Shown here: piece by piece, positions 9,001 to 17,749 of the stretch
Layout: every line of letters starts with the position of its first letter
Position numbering within the stretch: position 1 is the stretch's first letter
Assembly: GCA_937967505.1 (NCBI GenBank)
Contig: CALCJM010000154.1
Span: 1 to 38,537, forward strand
Origin: an uncultured Pirellulaceae bacterium
GTDB lineage: Bacteria; Planctomycetota; Planctomycetia; Pirellulales; Pirellulaceae
Length of the DNA stretch: 38,537 nt
Direction: 5' to 3'
Translations under genes and position numbers: made by a program
The notes under the pieces: generated by a model
Database searches by the model: none
What the model was told of the DNA's origin: nothing
The model's input: the letters and a program-made list of their open reading frames with translations, nothing else

Positions 9001-9710
9001 CGCCAGTCCTTCATTCCGACAAAGGTACGGAGTTCCTGCAATCGTTCGGCGTGTTCCTTGTACCGGGCGGCCTTGGAGGCCTGTGCCTTGACACTGCGGT
9101 AGCGACTGCCAACCTCTTCGACGATGTCGGCCAGGCGGATCAGGTTGGCTTCGACCCGCGCCAGTCTTCTTTCGGCTTCGACGCGTTTCGCCTTGAAGCG
9201 ACTGATGCCGGCGGCCTCTTCAAAAATCGCACGGCGATCTTTGGCGTTGGTTTGTAACAGGCGCTCGACTTTTCCCTGTTCGATCAGGCTGTAGGCATCG
9301 GTGCCGACTCCGGTGCCCCGAAACAGGCTGCGGATATCTTTGAGACGGGTGGCGTCTCCGTTGATCAAATATTCGGTTTCACCGCTGCGGTAGACGCGGC
9401 GGCTGACGTGGACTTCATCGGCATCGTAGTCAAAAATGCGGTTCTGGTTTTCTAGGATGATGGTCGCCTGGGCAGCATTGGCCGGTCGCCGACCGTTGGC
9501 ACCACCGCTGCCCTTGAAGATCACATCGGACATTTCCTTGCCGCGCAGGCTTTTGGCGCTTTGTTCACCAAGTACCCATTTGATCGCGTCGACGATATTC
9601 GATTTGCCGGAACCGTTAGGCCCGACGACAACCGTAATCCCGGCAGGAAACTCGAATCGGGTTTTCTCGGCAAAGCTCTTAAAGCCACTGACTTCAAGTG
9701 CTTTGAGCAT
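6075..9710 (-). CDS. smc: Chromosome partition protein SMC
   Basis: A 1211-residue SMC ATPase. In the family it dimerises through a hinge and, with ScpA and ScpB, extrudes loops and organises the chromosome. Visible parts in order: Walker A GPNGSGKSN (30-38), a long coiled coil, a hinge at about 525-675 (starting near GLVADLVSVNVQ), a second coiled coil, the ABC signature LSGGEKAL (about 1098-1105) and Walker B VLDEVDAPFD (about 1125-1134). The length is normal for bacterial SMC. The start at 9710 (MLKALEVSGFKSF) matches the usual SMC N-terminus. It lies 86 bases downstream of the FlgI-like lipoprotein gene on the same strand and may be cotranscribed with it. scpA and scpB are not in the window. 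Confidence 0.97.
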   Translation of the reverse strand: MLKALEVSGFKSFAEKTRFEFPAGITVVVGPNGSGKSNIVDAIKWVLGEQSAKSLRGKEMSDVIFKGSGGANGRRPANAAQATIILENQNRIFDYDADEVHVSRRVYRSGETEYLINGDATRLKDIRSLFRGTGVGTDAYSLIEQGKVERLLQTNAKDRRAIFEEAAGISRFKAKRVEAERRLARVEANLIRLADIVEEVGSRYRSVKAQASKAARYKEHAERLQELRTFVGMKDWREYTQKLETSNAQAKSLVSQIAELEKSSLAQSGQLKTIDTQFNQIASQVQTQQNSATEIREKITQTKSQVELNESRIADFTARSLQYKSQHKSAEEKTKLLTSRIEESTKELQDAELKFRDVSDSLKSHEAELAALDENLASFQDQNQNRRQQHVALMQMISEIGKLVSSTESQIENYSSLQEKSAGELKRLQSVCVHSETELKQIAEETERLRKEEETRDGDLKKARENFESLKDELESGKERLNALTNQQAGMTQRSEVIQELENALEGVNAGAQALLKEAKTSSAGHLQEIIGLVADLVSVNVQHAGIVDVALGDKAQYLVVDGRQMVDLLAEEKLKVHGRVGLIQLNNPTALGADPKINLSGAAGVIGRADRLVQVDKPHAAFIEKMLGGTWIVKHLQHALDLQAGAGKQSRFVTLDGEIVESDGTVVVGPKTGAVGIVSRRSELRALKRSLVKLDQEIDALRKQTSDLTTRRDVAEQHVQELIGENSQLARKLSEFQSQEAMLEKQLKQTRAALAASQQENDTATANLAAARSKVVADRDQLTAQESQIASITQLISADESSAMAAQKKRSETERKATTAKVQLAKWEQQLDDLAHRQAQAIDEKREQEQLLSQITSQIKSDTEAEKTARAAIDAGSQALADLEQQNESASDTITRLLKQRTEVDTSRRELNLELTATRDALRQAQDKAHQAKLQIEQLTMQRQQLANRLEEDYGIEISAADPELDLSEEDLDQRDSIDAEIADLRKKIGHIGSVNLDALSELEDLESRYLKMDQQYQDLVAAKETLEKIIVRINADSRKLFVETLEAIRQNFQKLFRQTFGGGQADIILEEGVDPLEAGVEIVATPPGKPQFNNSLLSGGEKALTAVSLLMAIFQFRPSPFCVLDEVDAPFDEANIGRFIDVLKSFLGWTKFVIVTHSKKTMTAATTLYGITMQESGVSKRVSVRFEDVSEDGEISDAALQRSENGDAA

Positions 9711-9796
9711 GCGACGACTCCGTTGGATGGAATAAAAGTTGAGGGTTGATGTGTCGTGTCACAATGTGTTCGGGCAGACACAGCGGTAATGCCGGG

Positions 9797-11653
9797 TTAT
9801 TGCTGGAAACGTTCCTTGACCGAGGACCACCACGCGGCCGGCTTGACGGCAGCATCCTTGATCACATGGGTACCCGCCTGCGCTCCCGTTTTTATGCGGT
9901 TTCTGAATTTGCTGCCCGGGAGTCGTGACGGCGATCTCAAACTTTCGGCCAGCGATTCTTTGGTCCGGGCCGAAGTTGTATCAGAAGGTGACCGATCGAC
10001 CATATTATCCGGCAACCCGTGGTTCTGGAACCTGCGCCCGACCTTGGGCATGGCATCGACGGCCAAGCGGCCGTTAAGCATATCTTCCTTTTTTGCGAGG
10101 CGACTCATTTTCAGCAAGGTTTCGTAACCGTAGCCGGCCCGTGCCACGGTTTGAATCACATCGCTGACACGGTCACTACAGGTGGTACGCGAGGGGTTGT
10201 CCGACCGATAGGTCGCGACTGTCACCGTACCATCCTGATTGGCTTTGACTGTCAGGCCACTTTCCACATACAGAAACCGGTCACCAAAAGTTTGTGAGTC
10301 ATTGAAAACAATGACCTCGGGCAGCTCCCTTTTGGCGAAATGCATCAATGCCGGGGATTGATTATCGACCACCGACAGTTTGAATCCCCGGTTCAACCAC
10401 TGCCCGGCAACCAACGGATGCTGTGGGTTGCGTTCTCGAATTGCACGAAACGCCCCGTAACGCGTTTCTGCACTCGGTTCCTTCAGCAGATTTTCCAATG
10501 CGGTTTCAGCCACGGCAGACTCCAGCGTCGTCAACGCGGAGAGAGCCTGCCAGCGAAAGGCGGGTTCGGTGCGGGCAGCCAGTTCGAGGGTTGTGACGCC
10601 GTCGTTTAGACCCTGATAGGCCAATGCCTGGGCGGCAGCGAAGCGCACCTGAAGGTTGCTGTGCCCCAGGGCGCGTTTGAGTGTAGGAATTGCCTGTTTG
10701 CCGATCGCCTCCAGACGGATGGCCGCCAAACCGGCAGTCAATGGGTTCTGTAATGATGCTTCCAGCGTGTCCATGCGATTTACCTTGAGATGGGCCGGTT
10801 CGCTGTAAGCCATGTTGGAAACCACCTGGGCATATCGACCGACATTATGGCGGTACTGGCCGGGAATTTTCAGTTCAATGATTTGATCCGTTTTTGAATT
10901 GGCCACGCCCTGGAGGCCTGAAGATGTTGAAACAGTGAAACGTTCGTTGATCGCAGAAGAGATTGCGGTGGATGTTCGAATCGATTTTGATCCCGTGCGA
11001 ATCATCAATATCAGGTCGCGATTGACCTTGGAGATGCCGCCTCCCATCACCTTTCCCGACAGGCGATTGGATGCATCGTTACGCGTTTCAAAAGCGGACC
11101 AAGTAACAATGGGGCCTTTTCCCAGCCCTTGCAGATGACCTTCCTTGACGGTTCCGCCAAGCTTTGCGGTGGTGCGCAGGCGCATTTTCTGAATGTAGCC
11201 ACCCTGTAGTGATGAGGCGTCGGTATCGCTGAGGGGGAAAATTTCCAGGTCGAAGCGATCACCCTGCCTGACACCGGGCGGCAACATACCCCGAACCAAA
11301 ACCATTTCGGTATTTTTGCTGTCCAACAGTTCTTCTGCGGGCTGGGGGGTTTCAATGGTTTCCAAATCGCGCAGCAACCGTTCGCGCAGCGCTCCCGGTT
11401 TGGCGGCACTTCCGGTACCTTTCAAGCCGCTGACGACAGCGACGCCTTCGATTTTCTGGAAATTCAGCCCCGACATTTTGCAAATGCGGGCAATATATTT
11501 GGTTTCGGAAGTGTCTTCTGTTTCGGACGCCTTCAGCATTCCGCCATCCCGGCTCTGTCCCCGTTTGACGATATTTTGGCATCCGCCCAAGGTACACACG
11601 CACGCAATGACGACAATACAGGTGGTGATGAGGCGTTGGTGGATATCGTCCAT
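9797..11653 (-). CDS. FlgI-like lipoprotein with HEAT repeats
   Basis: A 618-residue protein with a lipoprotein signal: a hydrophobic helix ending in the lipobox LGGC with Cys25. Residues about 60-290 resemble the flagellar P-ring protein FlgI. The matching features are VAVVSGLKGTG (FlgI has a VVGLxGTGD motif), then MVLVRGMLPPGVRQGDRFDLE and ASSLQGGYIQKMRLR, which follow FlgI order and spacing. Residues about 305-440 form HEAT-like helical repeats (LQVRFAAAQALAYQG, PAFRWQALSALTTLE, AETRYGAFRAI). The rest is a hydrophilic C-terminus. No flagellar gene lies nearby, and a lipid anchor is unusual for a P-ring. I infer an envelope assembly or scaffold protein derived from FlgI. It is the upstream neighbour of smc. 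Confidence 0.82.
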   Translation of the reverse strand: MDDIHQRLITTCIVVIACVCTLGGCQNIVKRGQSRDGGMLKASETEDTSETKYIARICKMSGLNFQKIEGVAVVSGLKGTGSAAKPGALRERLLRDLETIETPQPAEELLDSKNTEMVLVRGMLPPGVRQGDRFDLEIFPLSDTDASSLQGGYIQKMRLRTTAKLGGTVKEGHLQGLGKGPIVTWSAFETRNDASNRLSGKVMGGGISKVNRDLILMIRTGSKSIRTSTAISSAINERFTVSTSSGLQGVANSKTDQIIELKIPGQYRHNVGRYAQVVSNMAYSEPAHLKVNRMDTLEASLQNPLTAGLAAIRLEAIGKQAIPTLKRALGHSNLQVRFAAAQALAYQGLNDGVTTLELAARTEPAFRWQALSALTTLESAVAETALENLLKEPSAETRYGAFRAIRERNPQHPLVAGQWLNRGFKLSVVDNQSPALMHFAKRELPEVIVFNDSQTFGDRFLYVESGLTVKANQDGTVTVATYRSDNPSRTTCSDRVSDVIQTVARAGYGYETLLKMSRLAKKEDMLNGRLAVDAMPKVGRRFQNHGLPDNMVDRSPSDTTSARTKESLAESLRSPSRLPGSKFRNRIKTGAQAGTHVIKDAAVKPAAWWSSVKERFQQ

Positions 11654-11984
11654 CGTTCAGCCTTCCTTGGCAAGAATCGGGGATTGGCGGATTGGTTTTC
11701 AATCGAAACGACACAGGCAGGCGGTCGCGGTCGGAGAGTAAATCTCAGGGGGGTTGCTGTCAATCCACATTCCGCTAGCAGCCTCGTGGCACCGTGACGC
11801 CAGGGCAGTAGCTTCGCCATGATCGGCAAAGTGAAATGTGTGGGGCGGTTTTGCCCATCTTTGACCTGATGCGATTCAAAATCGGCGATGGAAGTGAAAA
11901 AATAGGTCGATACTCTTTGTTAGCCCGCTGACCCGGGGCTGGGGGCTCTTTTCTGGTGTTTTTTGATGGCTTGGAGGCGTGGTT
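11654..11984. other. Divergent promoter region
   Basis: About 330 bases separate the FlgI-like gene (minus) from the RTX-like gene (plus). It must hold both promoters. I see no strong -35/-10 pair, repeat or additional gene. GGAGG at 11973-11977 is the ribosome site of the RTX gene. Confidence 0.4.
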
Positions 11985-13346
11985 GTGTTGAGCAAATTTT
12001 TTTCAAAGTGGAAACGGGGACAGCAAAAACAACGCGGTCGTCACGTGGCGGTCGCTGCAAGCTATCAGGAATTGGAAAAACGCCAGGTTCTGACCAGCCT
12101 GACGGGCGCTGATGGTCCGGTGGATGTCGCCGGCAACCCGCTGGCCAGCATCTATCTGAACCGGGATACCAAAATTCTCTACATCCACGCCCAGGTTCAG
12201 AACCCCAATCTTCCCGGATTGGCGTCTGATATTTCGGTTACTGTGGATCGTGCAGATGGCGACATCATCGTGAGTCAAATCGCGGGATCGGCGGGTTTGC
12301 TGCGTGACGTGCCGGGACTCAGTGCTGAGTCTTTATTGGTCAACTCGCGCAGATTTTATGCGGGTTCCATTGAGAGAATCATTTACAAGGGATCCGAGGG
12401 TAACGATCGATTCCAGAACCGTACCCAAATCAACGCGCGTATCGCGGGGCGTGGCGGAGATGACTATCTGGTCGGCGGTGGTGGTCAGGACCGTGTGATC
12501 GGAGGTGACGGTAACGACCGACTGTTTGGTGGACGTAACGACGATGTGCTGATTGGTGGCGATGGTGATGACTGGTTGTCTGAAGACCGCATTAATGACA
12601 ACGGTAACGATCGTTTGATTGGTGGTAATGGTGACGACCGAATGGCGGGTGGTGTGGGCGACGATTTTATTATGGGCGGTAACGGCAATGACGTGATCGG
12701 CAAACCTGTAGCTGAAACCACCGGCCTGGTGGCAGGGCCAATTATTTGGAGCGTCGGGAATGTTGAGGCCGGGATCGCGGAATCGGGCAACGACAGGATA
12801 TTTGGCAATGCGGGGAATGACACGATCTACGGTGGCCTCGGTAGCGACAGAATCTATGGCGGGGCAGGCGACGACCAGCTGCATGGTGGGGCGTCGCTGT
12901 CAGGTGATTCGTCGATCTTCGCAGCCAATGTTCAGGACACCATTGCCGGAGGTGCGGGCCACGACACGATCGTCGCCGGGTATTCCTCACTGTTGGCTTT
13001 TGGTGGAATGGGTAACGACCGAATTACGGGGTCCGCAGGGCAAGATCGATTGATTGGACATGCGGGCAATGACATTCTAACCGGGTTGGCTGGCGACGAT
13101 TTCATTTCCGGTGGCAATGGTCATGATATCTTGCGTGGCGGTGCCGGCAGCGACCGAATCAACGGCGGGGCAGGGGAGGACCAGCTGCACGGCGACGGGG
13201 GAGCCGACAAAATTTTTGCGGCCTTGCCGGTGGAAGCTGGCATCGCAGCGCTGGGACGCGACCAGATCTTTGGTGACGCCAAATTGGATTTCATTCTGCG
13301 CGACCTGAGCGATACGCTGGAGGGCGATAACGATCGCCTGCTGTAG
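11985..13346 (+). CDS. Exported RTX-type calcium-binding repeat protein
   Basis: A 453-residue protein. The N-terminus is basic (KFFSKWKRGQQKQRGRH) and followed by SYQELEKRQVLTS, a match to the LEPR-XLL-type motif of planctomycete exported proteins. Residues about 50-130 form a beta-rich lead domain. From about residue 135 it carries many hemolysin-type nonapeptides (GGxGxDxL, for example GGDGNDRLFGG and GGDGDDWL) that fold as a beta-roll on binding calcium. Two spacer-containing stretches interrupt the array. Family knowledge suggests a secreted or surface protein; the substrate or partner is unknown. Start: GTG at 11985 lies seven bases after GGAGG, better than the GTG at 11979. It resembles the protein at 36562-38307. 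Confidence 0.88.
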   Translation: MLSKFFSKWKRGQQKQRGRHVAVAASYQELEKRQVLTSLTGADGPVDVAGNPLASIYLNRDTKILYIHAQVQNPNLPGLASDISVTVDRADGDIIVSQIAGSAGLLRDVPGLSAESLLVNSRRFYAGSIERIIYKGSEGNDRFQNRTQINARIAGRGGDDYLVGGGGQDRVIGGDGNDRLFGGRNDDVLIGGDGDDWLSEDRINDNGNDRLIGGNGDDRMAGGVGDDFIMGGNGNDVIGKPVAETTGLVAGPIIWSVGNVEAGIAESGNDRIFGNAGNDTIYGGLGSDRIYGGAGDDQLHGGASLSGDSSIFAANVQDTIAGGAGHDTIVAGYSSLLAFGGMGNDRITGSAGQDRLIGHAGNDILTGLAGDDFISGGNGHDILRGGAGSDRINGGAGEDQLHGDGGADKIFAALPVEAGIAALGRDQIFGDAKLDFILRDLSDTLEGDNDRLL

Positions 13347-13592
13347 CGCAGGTAGACGGCGTGCCGGTTCGGAGGATGGCGGATTGGCCTTTGGCGAATG
13401 AGGAAACGAAAGATTATCACTACGGATCAGTGGTTGGTATTCGCGAATAGGCAGGCGAGGCGGGGGAACCGGTATCGGTTTGGCATTTAAAAAAAAGTTG
13501 GATTTGAGTCACAAACTGGCTGTCGGTTTCGCTATAGTGGATTGTGACTGTGTTTCAGTTCCTGTTCAAATCACTTTTGATTCGTCACGACA

Positions 13593-14297
13593 ATGCCTAT
13601 TCCTTTTATGTGTTTTAGCTGCGGTAAGTCAGTTAATGTGCCGGACAACTACGCCGGCAAAAAAATCAAATGTAAGTGCGGTGCGGTCGATACGGTTGAT
13701 GCCGTTGCGGTGCCGGCACCGGTAGCAAGACCGACCGGGAAATCGACCGGCGGCGGGAAAAATGCCGGCAAACGGATGTCGAAAAAACAACGGGAAGCAC
13801 AGGCTCTTGAAAAGACACTGGGTAAGGACTGGAAGAAAAAGGAAAAACAAGAGCAGACGCGGATTGGTGGTGAAAGCCAGCACTGGGTGTTTGATGCCCT
13901 AGACGTGTTACGCCAAGGCCCCGTTCAGGCTTTTTGGGGATTTACGCTCGGCTGCTTCATGCTTTGCTTTGGCCTTCATATGAATACTTGGATGCCTCCG
14001 ATTCGATATGTCCGGCGGATTCCGATCTTCTTTGTTCTGTTCGGCGGATTTACTTTTGTGGTCGGTTTTGTATTGCTGGTTATGGGGTTGATGAACAAAG
14101 AGAAGCGCGCTGAACACAGTTCCGCGACCATCATGGGGATTATCATCGGGACAGTGGTGGTGCTGTGTGTGATGGCCGGGTTCGGCGTCTGGTTCGTTCA
14201 ATACATGCAGGAAAATATGTCCTATGACCAATACGACTATGACAACATCGACGATCTCGAAGGGCTTGAAGGTCTCGACGTGATTGAATTCCGGTAG
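13593..14297 (+). CDS. Zinc-ribbon membrane protein of unknown function
   Basis: A 234-residue protein. The N-terminus has a short zinc-ribbon-like motif (CFSCGK at 7-12, then CKCG at about 27-30), giving four candidate metal-binding cysteines in the first 30 residues. A basic, lysine-rich linker follows (about 50-90). Three hydrophobic helices lie at about 105-125, 135-160 and 178-203. The C-terminus is very acidic and tyrosine-rich (SYDQYDYDNIDDLEG). The ribbon probably sits in the cytoplasm, although topology was not computed. No enzymatic motif is seen. ATG start with no clear ribosome site. It is flanked by exported repeat proteins but not obviously in an operon with them. Confidence 0.8.
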   Translation: MPIPFMCFSCGKSVNVPDNYAGKKIKCKCGAVDTVDAVAVPAPVARPTGKSTGGGKNAGKRMSKKQREAQALEKTLGKDWKKKEKQEQTRIGGESQHWVFDALDVLRQGPVQAFWGFTLGCFMLCFGLHMNTWMPPIRYVRRIPIFFVLFGGFTFVVGFVLLVMGLMNKEKRAEHSSATIMGIIIGTVVVLCVMAGFGVWFVQYMQENMSYDQYDYDNIDDLEGLEGLDVIEFR

Positions 14298-14379
14298 ACA
14301 TCTGTTGTTGGGCGCGGGGGGCAAGGGCAGGGGGATGGCGAGGCTATTCCGGGCACCGATGGGTATCGACTGAAACGGG

Positions 14380-17175
14380 CTAGAACCCGAGTCGCTGCGC
14401 GTCGTACCATTTACCGCCCAAGTTGAAGCGAAAATCGACTTTCTCTAGGTCGTATGCGGCGATGGCGTGATCGACCGCGTTGGCTTCTAGGTCCTCAATG
14501 TCGTTGAAAGTGGCCGTGTGGTTTCGCAGGACGGCCCGTGCACCACTGCCCAAGGACTTGATCAAGTCCAGGTTTTCTACATCGTTGATCGTGACGCGGT
14601 CTTCGCCTCCTCCGCCATTAAAGTGGCTGTGTTCGAGATTCGTCATCCGCAACATTTGAAGCGTGGTCTCAAATTCAATGTCGCCGTGGTTGATCTCTAG
14701 CGCGTCATCGGCGTGGCTGCCGACCAGTGCGATTAGATCATCGCCGCCCCGACCATCGATTGAAACTTCATCGAACCCAATCGTGCGCCCCACCGCCATT
14801 CCGTCAGACGAGGATTCCACGAATGTATTATCGGCAAAGAAGCGGTCATTGCCGTTGGTTCCCTCGAACGCGGCGGTGTCGTGGCCGTCATCGCCAGGCC
14901 GGGCAACGGTCAGGTCAAATTTGCCTGCTTCGATAGAGTACCCATCACCACTGAGAGTGGATTGCTGTTGAGCGAACCGGAAATGATCGTTGCCACTGCT
15001 GCCAGCTAGATAGGCCGCGTCCTGGCCATCCCCGGCGTCAACCGTCAGGTGTTCGAACGAACTGACGTAGTGCAAAAAACGATCGCCAACAAACGAGGCC
15101 GAACCAGCCCGTCCGTACAGAATTTCGTTTTCATTGGACCCCGTCAGTGACACGGAATCGTGTGCTCCGGCATCAATGACATTGATCCTGCCAAAACCGG
15201 CCGCATCAATCTCTCGATCACCCTGGACCAGTTTTGCGTTCGTCTGATTGAGATGGAACTGTTCGGCCAAATCTGTGCCGGTGAAGTTGGCGTGATCAGA
15301 TCCGCCACCGCCATCGACGCTGACCTGTTCGAAACCGGCGGCCAATACGCGCTGGTGGTCATTTTTTAACCAGCTGGTCTGCTTGTATTCCGCGAAGATA
15401 TCGGTACCCGCAGTGCCCGTGAGTCGCACGGAATCGTTTCCGGATCGACCATGGGCGTAGATCTTTTGATACTGGCCTGTGTTGGTTTGGAAGTTGCCGT
15501 TTTCCAAGGAAACCTGGTTGGAGGAAACGCTCAGGCGGTCGTCACCGTGACTCCCCTGAATGTTCAGGCTGTCGTTGCCGGTTGCGTTGTCGATGTTAAC
15601 GACCGTTATATCATCGGCATTGAGTTGAAATAACTCGTTCAGGATCTGGATCTTGCGATGCTTGATGGTTACGGAATCGTCGGAATCACCCAACGTGACT
15701 GACAAATCATCGTTCCCGCCGTTGCCGGAATAGTTGATCTGACGTAATTCTGACAGGTCGAATACGGATGAATGGTCATTCAGCCGAACCGTCAGGGTTT
15801 GGGTTGTATCGTCAACCGTCAATGCGACGACATCATCAATACCGGACCCTTTAATTGAGAGGACGCCCTCGCTGAGCCTTACGTCTTCGTTCAGGACTGG
15901 AATGACTGCCGGAGTTTCTACTGTTGGTGTAGGTGGCTGAGATTCAGCTTGTGGTCTTTCCGTATTGACACTGGGGATTTCATTGGGGGTAGGGTTGGAT
16001 ATCGGGTTGAGGGGTGTCTGCTCCTGGGATGGTGGTTGTTCTTCGGGAGGATCGTTGGCTCCCTTCAGAACGGATTCGATGGCTGCCTGGAGGTTGACCT
16101 GTGCGTAAGTTGTTCCGGTGACGGAATCAAAGACCTGGTCGGCAGTGGAGCGCAGTTGTTCGTACAGCAGGTCCTGATTAACGTTTTGGACGCCAACCAT
16201 CTCGTTTGCCTGTCGTAACAGGGCACTGGCTCCTGCGACGTAGGGCGCGGCCATGCTGGTGCCCGATGAACCGACAAATGGATTGGTTCGGGCTCCGTAG
16301 AACAGGTGCGCTGGCACGGTGCTGGTGATGCTTTGTCCGGGAGCGGTCAGCACGTGTGGGGCGCGTTGGCTGAAGTCGCTGAATTCGCCACTGGCTGTAT
16401 GGCTGGCGACGGGGACAACGGAGGAACTGCTGGCCGGATAGGCCAGTTGGCTGCTGTGGGTTTCGTCGAAGTGGTTTCCGGCAGCAACGCTGACGAAGAT
16501 ACCGTCGCGCTTCAGTTGGGCCAGTTCTTCTTCGAGGATTTGCTGGTAGCTTTCGTCTGGTGTGGTCCCCAGCGAGAGATTGACTGTCGTGATTGGGTTT
16601 TCAAAATTGTGTTGATTGTCATGAACCCACTGTAGCGCCTGTTCGACCCATTCCAGTTCATTGCGGCCGGCATCGTCGAATACGCGCAGGGCAACCAGGT
16701 CCGCTCCGGGGGCAAGTCCGGTGTACTTCAGATCGGTGCTGCCAATGATGCCGGCGACGTGGGTCCCGTGAAATCCGGTTGGGCCGTCGTCATAGGGATT
16801 GTTGTCGTTTTCGGCGAAATCGTAACCGCCAACCACGCGATGCCCTGCGCCGTACCCACCGCCTAGGGCCACATGGTCAAATGCGATACCGGTATCGATC
16901 ACTGCGATGGTCTGCCCGGTACCGTCGAGACCATACTGCTGTGCCAGTTGAGCGGCGGCGGTGGTGGGCGAGAGCGTGTTGGCCCGGTTGTTTAGGGCCT
17001 GAACGATGGCGGCTGGAGCGACGGCGGAATGGACCGAGTCATCAGCCTGGATATCGGCATCGGGCAGCACCGTGGCGACGGCTTGTGCTGACATGACGAT
17101 GCGGCTTTCGAATTCTTCGAAGCGTCCAATGCGGCTGGTAAGCGTGCCGGGGTTGTCTTTTGAGTTCGATAACAT
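14380..17175 (-). CDS. Subtilisin-like serine protease with long repeat tail
   Basis: A 931-residue exported S8 peptidase. The N-terminus carries RFEEFESRIVMSA (about 18-30), matching the LEPR-XLL-type motif. The catalytic triad is visible: D94 (AVIDTG), H136 (HGTHVAG) and S307 (GTSMAAP), with oxyanion N234 (AAGN). The catalytic domain ends near 370. A Pro/Glu/Thr/Gln-rich linker follows (about 372-430). About nine repeats of roughly 55-65 residues then run to the C-terminus, each with a G-G-x-D-x-[VA]-x-L-x-G-[ST]-x-x-x-D core (for example SGNDSVRLTGTAGTD). They resemble degenerate calcium-binding beta-rolls. Probably secreted or surface-bound; substrate unknown. No Shine-Dalgarno precedes the ATG. 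An upstream promoter was not recognised. Confidence 0.92.
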   Translation of the reverse strand: MLSNSKDNPGTLTSRIGRFEEFESRIVMSAQAVATVLPDADIQADDSVHSAVAPAAIVQALNNRANTLSPTTAAAQLAQQYGLDGTGQTIAVIDTGIAFDHVALGGGYGAGHRVVGGYDFAENDNNPYDDGPTGFHGTHVAGIIGSTDLKYTGLAPGADLVALRVFDDAGRNELEWVEQALQWVHDNQHNFENPITTVNLSLGTTPDESYQQILEEELAQLKRDGIFVSVAAGNHFDETHSSQLAYPASSSSVVPVASHTASGEFSDFSQRAPHVLTAPGQSITSTVPAHLFYGARTNPFVGSSGTSMAAPYVAGASALLRQANEMVGVQNVNQDLLYEQLRSTADQVFDSVTGTTYAQVNLQAAIESVLKGANDPPEEQPPSQEQTPLNPISNPTPNEIPSVNTERPQAESQPPTPTVETPAVIPVLNEDVRLSEGVLSIKGSGIDDVVALTVDDTTQTLTVRLNDHSSVFDLSELRQINYSGNGGNDDLSVTLGDSDDSVTIKHRKIQILNELFQLNADDITVVNIDNATGNDSLNIQGSHGDDRLSVSSNQVSLENGNFQTNTGQYQKIYAHGRSGNDSVRLTGTAGTDIFAEYKQTSWLKNDHQRVLAAGFEQVSVDGGGGSDHANFTGTDLAEQFHLNQTNAKLVQGDREIDAAGFGRINVIDAGAHDSVSLTGSNENEILYGRAGSASFVGDRFLHYVSSFEHLTVDAGDGQDAAYLAGSSGNDHFRFAQQQSTLSGDGYSIEAGKFDLTVARPGDDGHDTAAFEGTNGNDRFFADNTFVESSSDGMAVGRTIGFDEVSIDGRGGDDLIALVGSHADDALEINHGDIEFETTLQMLRMTNLEHSHFNGGGGEDRVTINDVENLDLIKSLGSGARAVLRNHTATFNDIEDLEANAVDHAIAAYDLEKVDFRFNLGGKWYDAQRLGF

Positions 17176-17332
17176 GTTTTACTTGTGCGCAGCGCGGGAC
17201 AGTCAGCCCGTCGTCTGGCACCAGAAAATACCGGCAGCCGTGGGCTGAACCATCGTGGTTAGGAAAAGCGCCAAGATCCGTTGGGCGCGGAGAGCAAACA
17301 TGCAATCAGGCGTGACAGCGTAAGCAACCGGC

Positions 17333-17387
17333 AGAAACCACCCGGTCGTCGCCAGCCAAGTGGGGACTTGCTGGCGGGGGTGGTTCT
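17333..17387. repeat. Two-tier inverted repeat
   Basis: An inner stem pairs CGCCAGC (17350-17356) plus AAGT with ACTT plus GCTGGCG (17366-17376) around a GGGG loop, with a single bulged C at 17357. An outer stem pairs AGAAACCACCC (17333-17343) with GGGTGGTTCT (17378-17387), with one extra A. The tiers are separated by a small internal loop. No T-run follows in either direction. Confidence 0.7.
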
Positions 17388-17416
17388 ATTTTCCGCAATT
17401 TGCTGCAATCGCTGTC

Positions 17417-17439
17417 GGGAACCAAAATCCTTGGTTCCC
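17417..17439. repeat. Perfect 9-bp hairpin
   Basis: GGGAACCAA (17417-17425), a five-base loop AATCC, and TTGGTTCCC (17431-17439) form a perfect stem. It lies 29 bases after the larger inverted repeat and lacks a T-run on both strands. Confidence 0.75.
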
Positions 17440-17604
17440 ACGTTAGTTCCGTTGGGGAATCCGATCGTCCGGGATCAGACTTGATTGCCGCCAACTGTAC
17501 GTTTCAAGAAGCGCGATGGGTTTGCGGAAACGCTGCAAATCGCGGGGCTGTCCAGCCAAAGGTGAATCTGTGCGGGTTAGGCAAGGTTGTCTGAATAGGG
17601 CGCG

Positions 17605-17640
17605 CAGCCCGGCGCTGCAAAGACGTTCTGCCGGGGGCTG
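17605..17640. repeat. GC-rich imperfect inverted repeat
   Basis: CAGCCC plus GGC (17605-17613) pairs with GCC, a two-base bulge, and GGGCTG (17630-17640). The stem is nine pairs with a two-G bulge and lies about 110 bases before the methyltransferase-like gene. Confidence 0.5.
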
Positions 17641-17749
17641 GTGGAGTCAATTTTGCGGGTTGTACGACCGATAATCCAAAACAGGTAATCTGGTCCGGAC
17701 GATGGATTGATTGCGTCCATTTGCGATTTGTTGACAAGAGGATAATTCC

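Larger units (their letters stand above)
17176..17749. other. Structured non-coding region with three hairpins
   Basis: About 570 bases between divergent genes. No convincing protein frame exists. Three inverted repeats lie within about 310 bases: 17333-17387, 17417-17439 and 17605-17640. None is followed by a T-run on either strand, so they are not ordinary terminators. They could be part of a long 5' leader, a small RNA or REP-like DNA. Confidence 0.55.
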
